A stretch of DNA of 64,000 nucleotides from Shimazuella alba (lineage in GTDB: Bacteria > Bacillota > Bacilli > Thermoactinomycetales > Thermoactinomycetaceae). Under the pieces are notes generated by a model. The model was given only the letters and a program-made list of their open reading frames with translations. It was not told where the DNA came from and searched no databases. The translations under genes and the position numbers were made by a program. How positions within the stretch are numbered: position 1 is the first letter of the stretch; each line of letters opens with the position of its first letter. Location: positions 16,620 to 80,619 of the forward strand of contig NZ_WUUL01000015.1 in assembly GCF_009831235.1 (NCBI RefSeq), given 5' to 3'. Positions 62,101-64,000 of this stretch are shown piece after piece.

Positions 62101-62380
62101 TTTTTGGAAACAATCTACTGGATGGAAATTTGATCTTGCGATTCCTAAAGGAGGGCACTTCTCCTATACAGATTATCAAGTGCTTCTTCCTCAAATCAGT
62201 CAAAAACTAAGTGTTTCTTCCAAAGTGATGGAAAAAAGTATTGGAAATGTTGATTCAGAAAAAGCAATTGCAGCACAAAAAGCCTATATTTCAGCGTTCT
62301 TTGATCAGCATTTAAAAGGTATCTCTCAGCCAATTTTTAAATCTCCATCACCATTTAAGGAAGTTGATCTTATAAAATAG
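59180..62380 (+). CDS. BceB-like permease fused to an extracytoplasmic PAF-acetylhydrolase-like hydrolase
   Basis: A 1066-residue protein in one unbroken frame. Residues 1-640 are a BceB-type permease: N-terminal helix, FtsX-like modules (about 55-180, 200-310), a large extracellular loop (about 310-520) and three helices after it. Residues 655-673 form an extra helix, then a roughly 390-residue alpha/beta hydrolase. It has GHSAGG with nucleophile S905, an acidic candidate in the IDMDG segment (D926/D928) and H993 (PKGGHFSYTD), typical of PAF-acetylhydrolase-like lipases. The extra helix would place the hydrolase outside. ATG 59180 is preferred over 59174 because of spacing to AGGAGG. Confidence 0.9.
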   Translation: MTLFDITKKNIKGNFKNYLIYFISMFMCVVIYYTFVSLQYSTKIADSIESSQNMQMIFMIASIVLILFVLVFIMYSNNFFTRKRKKEIGLYSLLGLPKKTIGRMLFYENLFIGGIVLVAGIAIGTLFSKMFTMILIKLLGTELEIGMTFSLSALVHTLIVFLTIIFFTSIQGYRLIYKFKLIELFRSDQEGELEPKASIISAILAVIFLVVGYGFAFRNFSTSEEIMVNLIIMTIGVIVGTILLFDSLIIVLLKAIKKKTSYYYKGMNLISISNLVYRIKGNARTLSVITLLSATALCAFSVGFGMYHSFEQSAKQSSPFSYMFVSQSESFNKKIDTIIQDDKEHPIKAKLTLPVIKVAGEASSSKVLSDRDKQEDDKPIKIISMKDYNKAADVLGLNPVQEIDDKHAIAIRPMYTDYTFADVYQGNILKVDLPKGEDKTFEFAGMTPDRVINWSYPDIMIIVNNKMYDKIKTQVPPIHYMGYMVQGQTTTKQTANTLAGVRTPESNLLTFYSEYRVGIEGAAFNVFILGFLGLVFVMATGSIIYFKQLTEATSDKFRYDILRKIGVSRQAINNGIVKQIAFIFIVPLVVALVHYLVILGLLKRLFSAMASSDILPPILVCVIVFVTIYIIYYVLTVNSISKTVNKKSSPLIRRVSLAIVACIVAMAGIFLWFNPPTSNDDKMTVTEKIKLELPKPTGKYLVGRVDMHLVDKKRVDPWVKNTSRELMISIWYPAQQKSKTKALYMEKKAAKYFDEKSISSIGVDSGLIDLSATATNAWKDAPVAMNNKKLPVVIYSPGGSIPRNFGTVLVEELVSRGYIVVTVDHPYETSVVEFPDGRLVTEKLPSVSAETILKMMDVRVKDIRFVLNQLEYFQKGNNPDHEKRNLPAGLNKVLDLSRIGIFGHSAGGATSAQSMYEDRRLDAGIDMDGTMGHVPDHLLPVAQNGLKSPFMLMHVGYTKDGKVDSHLPNKDRNSFWKQSTGWKFDLAIPKGGHFSYTDYQVLLPQISQKLSVSSKVMEKSIGNVDSEKAIAAQKAYISAFFDQHLKGISQPIFKSPSPFKEVDLIK

Positions 62381-62424
62381 GCAGATATAAACATCGCATG
62401 GAAGCAATTGAACTCGTTGAATAC

Positions 62425-62448
62425 AAAAGAGCCTTTGTGCTCTTTTTT
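62425..62448 (+). terminator. Terminator after the fusion gene
   Basis: An 8-bp stem AAAAGAGC / GCTCTTTT with a 6-base loop; the 3' arm continues into more T's. Confidence 0.8.
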
Positions 62449-62500
62449 CATTTTGTAATAACAATCCTTGTTTTCTATCGCGTACTAACATCTAAATGGG

Positions 62501-62534
62501 TCGTGAGAAGAACAATCAAACATTCTTCTCACGA
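62501..62534. repeat. 12-bp perfect inverted repeat
   Basis: TCGTGAGAAGAA / TTCTTCTCACGA has a 10-base loop, located 6 bp past the stop of the minus-strand gene at 62540. It lacks a T-run, so termination would be inefficient. Confidence 0.6.
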
Positions 62535-62539
62535 TGTAG

Positions 62540-63064
62540 TCACATCTTCCTACCTGCTGTTTGATACGCCGACAAGAAAGCAGCAGGAAGCTTCAATTTG
62601 GCCAAAGCATTTTGGTTTGTTTTCAGTTCATCGATCGTTTCCCAAGCAAGGTAGTCCAGCTCCCATACCCGAAGAAGAAAACCAATTATTTCTTTTTTAC
62701 ATTTGTCTGGCAAACCTGTGTCAGAAAACAAGGTACCAATCAGTCTCTGGCGATTGGGCCTTTTATAAACGTTCGAGTCTCTTGTCTGATTAATGATATT
62801 CCAAATGATTGCTTTCTCAAGCAAAGAGACTTCTAGCTTTAGATCAGAAATCCCAATCTTGAGCTCGCTCATCATTTGAAAAATAAGAATCAGATTACCT
62901 CGTTCCCTTTGTGAAATACAAGGATCATCGACAATCGAATATGCCGGAAATTGTTCTATCACCTGCTGCAAAACAGGGGTAGGAGAAGGATACAAGCGGA
63001 AAAGCGATTTCTTTGGATCAGTAGTTATCTGATCCATTTCTACAAAGCGGAAGTTTTTCTGCAT
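62540..63064 (-). CDS. Hypothetical protein, possible C-terminal part of a split MarR/SarA-like regulator
   Basis: A 174-residue protein. The first 25 residues (KNFRFVEMDQITTDPKKSLF) look like the wing of a MarR/SarA-type winged helix; the rest is helical and unrecognised (ERGNLILIFQMMSELKIGIS, EIIGFLLRVWELDYLAWETI). It has a fair ribosome site (TAGGAG), so it may be translated on its own. The upstream fragment at 63073 would supply the missing helices if one base were added; see findings. Confidence 0.6.
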   Translation of the reverse strand: MQKNFRFVEMDQITTDPKKSLFRLYPSPTPVLQQVIEQFPAYSIVDDPCISQRERGNLILIFQMMSELKIGISDLKLEVSLLEKAIIWNIINQTRDSNVYKRPNRQRLIGTLFSDTGLPDKCKKEIIGFLLRVWELDYLAWETIDELKTNQNALAKLKLPAAFLSAYQTAGRKM

Positions 63065-63072
63065 AAATTCTC

Positions 63073-63255
63073 CTATTTGGAGATGTGACTACTTACAGGA
63101 ACCTTTATTATATCAATTGTGAATAAATTTTTGTGTAGTAATAAGAAGAGAATTGGCAGTTCGTCAATCGATAATTTTAGCTCCTTTTGATAAGCAAACA
63201 TCATTTGTTCTCTCAGTCTTAACCGCTTATAAATGTGGAAGACTTCTGACACCAA
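63073..63255 (-). pseudogene. N-terminal fragment of a MarR/SarA-like regulator
   Basis: A 60-codon frame with HIYKRLRLREQMMFAYQKEL and SIDELPILFLLLHKNLF, similar to the first helices of MarR/SarA-type proteins, ending SSHISK-stop. There is no ribosome site at its beginning, and an in-frame TAA lies just before it. It abuts G+C-rich island II, so its promoter and true start may have been displaced. Confidence 0.4.
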
Positions 63256-63308
63256 TTATGTTAAAATAACAATAATTCTATCCCGTCTCGCCAGAATAGG
63301 CTAGAGAT

Positions 63309-63908
63309 ATGACTGACACCAGCAAGAACGACGTTACTGCTCAGGAGATCATCGAGGCTGTTGCCATGATGACCCCTTTCCAGCTCCACCACTGGTGTTC
63401 CCGCAAGCGTGCCACAGCAGTGGTGCGCAAGTACAACGACATCCTGTGGGACCTCAAACTGGAGGCACTGGGGGTCTGTGCTGCGAACCACACCTGGTTG
63501 GAGCAGACTAAGGACCCGAGTGGCAAACCGGGCCCTCACAAGGTGCGAGGGCAGGAGATGTTCGAGCTGTTCCTCATCTTCCAAGAGGTTTTCAACTCCG
63601 AGCAGCAGAATCTCTCCAAGGAGCAGATGGAGTATCTGCAGACATGGACCAACACCCTGGAAAATCTTCTGAAGGACAGTGTCCACCACCTCTGGAGCGA
63701 CACAGCGGGAGTGATCGACATCGAATCTGTCTACGGTGCCCTGCTGGACACCTGCACCAAGGCGATCCAGAGTATCACCCCCGAGTCCAAGCGGCTTTGG
63801 TGGGACATCCTCGAAGTTCTGGAGAGTATTGCTGGAATGGCCTGCACCAACACTAATCTTGCAATCAACCTCCTCAGAAATTGCTCTCGCATGCTCCTGA
63901 AGCATTGA
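63309..63908 (+). CDS. Unrecognised helical protein of island II
   Basis: A 199-residue soluble, mostly helical protein with many Trp, Gln, Leu and Glu residues (MMTPFQLHHWCSRKRATAVV; WTNTLENLLKDSVHHLW) and four cysteines. Third codon positions are mostly G or C, unlike the host. No strong ribosome site precedes the ATG (GGCTAGAGAT), so translation in this host may be poor. It ends 9 bp before a strong hairpin. No known family recognised; a phage or mobile-element origin is plausible. Confidence 0.65.
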   Translation: MTDTSKNDVTAQEIIEAVAMMTPFQLHHWCSRKRATAVVRKYNDILWDLKLEALGVCAANHTWLEQTKDPSGKPGPHKVRGQEMFELFLIFQEVFNSEQQNLSKEQMEYLQTWTNTLENLLKDSVHHLWSDTAGVIDIESVYGALLDTCTKAIQSITPESKRLWWDILEVLESIAGMACTNTNLAINLLRNCSRMLLKH

Positions 63909-63917
63909 CGTTGTTCT

Positions 63918-63950
63918 GTGGGGTGGTAGGACTATGTCCTGCCACCCCAC
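63918..63950 (+). terminator. GC-rich hairpin after the island II gene
   Basis: A 15-bp stem GTGGGGTGGTAGGAC / GTCCTGCCACCCCAC (one wobble pair) with a TAT loop. It lacks a T-run, unlike terminators of the host, and shares the island's composition. Confidence 0.75.
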
Positions 63951-63979
63951 TCCACTAGAAACTAATATAATAATAAATG

Positions 63980-64000
63980 AAGGTATCCAAAGGATACCTT
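63980..64000. terminator. Hairpin at the window edge
   Basis: A 9-bp stem AAGGTATCC / GGATACCTT with an AAA loop is cut by the window end. It looks like a host intrinsic terminator of a gene beyond the edge. Confidence 0.55.

Larger units (their letters stand above)
63285..63958. other. G+C-rich foreign island II
   Basis: A sharp compositional change starts near CTATCCCGTCTCGCC and ends near CCCACTCCACTAG, with AT-rich DNA on both sides. It holds one intact gene and its own GC-rich hairpin. No terminal repeats or recombinase are visible. Its style (G/C-ending codons) is the same as island I at 45.4-45.85 kb. The origin is either transfer from a high-GC source (phage or plasmid) or an artefact. 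Confidence 0.8.

Noticed and set aside
63261..63950. Minus-strand 229-codon frame over island II
   Set aside because: It is open mainly because the high G+C content removes stops; it runs through the terminal hairpin and has no ribosome site. The plus-strand gene ends properly before the hairpin.

Overview
The window is AT-rich DNA from an endospore-forming Bacillota of the order Bacillales. The evidence is AAGGAGG-type ribosome sites, frequent TTG starts, and sporulation genes (CotF-like coat proteins, YunB, LytH). Several blocks echo the Bacillus subtilis yut/yun region (yutD, yutE, yutG, lipA, lytH, yunB, yunC, yunD, yunE, yunF) but are broken up and interleaved with other genes. A Thermoactinomycetaceae-like host is possible, but I cannot prove it from sequence alone.

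Left part (1-21.3 kb): a partial OPT oligopeptide transporter, YutG, an MBL hydrolase, YutE, a DUF4349 membrane protein, two CotF-like genes, a MerR-type DNA-binding protein, YutD and LipA. Next come a divergent Fur-controlled siderophore uptake locus (two permeases and a binding lipoprotein, no ATPase gene), a degraded zinc-ribbon/DUF4309 gene, LytH, an amino-acid permease, a glutaredoxin-like protein, a UbiD decarboxylase, YunB, the thyA-folA pair and a type III polyketide synthase with its methyltransferase.

Middle (21.3-31.5 kb): a tightly coupled minus-strand operon for a Gram-positive type IV secretion machine. It encodes VirD4-like, VirB6-like, VirB4-like, TcpE, TcpD-like and TcpC proteins, a class D sortase and an LPETA cell-wall protein. 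No relaxase, integrase or attachment site is seen. A second pair at 46.0-48.1 kb (a NTF2-like membrane protein and a transglycosylase/M23 peptidoglycan hydrolase) is what such a machine would otherwise lack. The VirD4-like ATPase has arginine in place of the Walker A lysine.

31.6-45.4 kb holds housekeeping genes: SRPBCC, TspO, TIGR01777, a pyrimidine-dimer glycosylase, YfkAB, an ABC-F ATPase, YneK, a cold-shock protein, YunC, QueT, YunD-YunE-YunF, a JAMM protease and PncB, plus tiny ORFs at 37036 and 38999. 48.2-56 kb holds an AI-2E-family exporter, a BrkB-like protein, an HTH-TPR regulator, a dapH-aminotransferase-dapL cluster (acetylase branch to diaminopimelate) and dnaI. A small membrane ORF and a broken SH3-like gene follow.

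Right end (56.5-62.4 kb): a BceRS-like two-component system divergent from a BceA-like ATPase and an unusual 1066-residue protein. In that protein the BceB-like permease is fused, through an extra membrane segment, to a PAF-acetylhydrolase-like serine hydrolase. Two compositionally foreign G+C-rich islands (about 45.43-45.85 kb and 63.28-63.96 kb) each carry one unrecognised gene. They look phage-like or horizontally acquired, but an assembly or contamination artefact cannot be excluded from the sequence.
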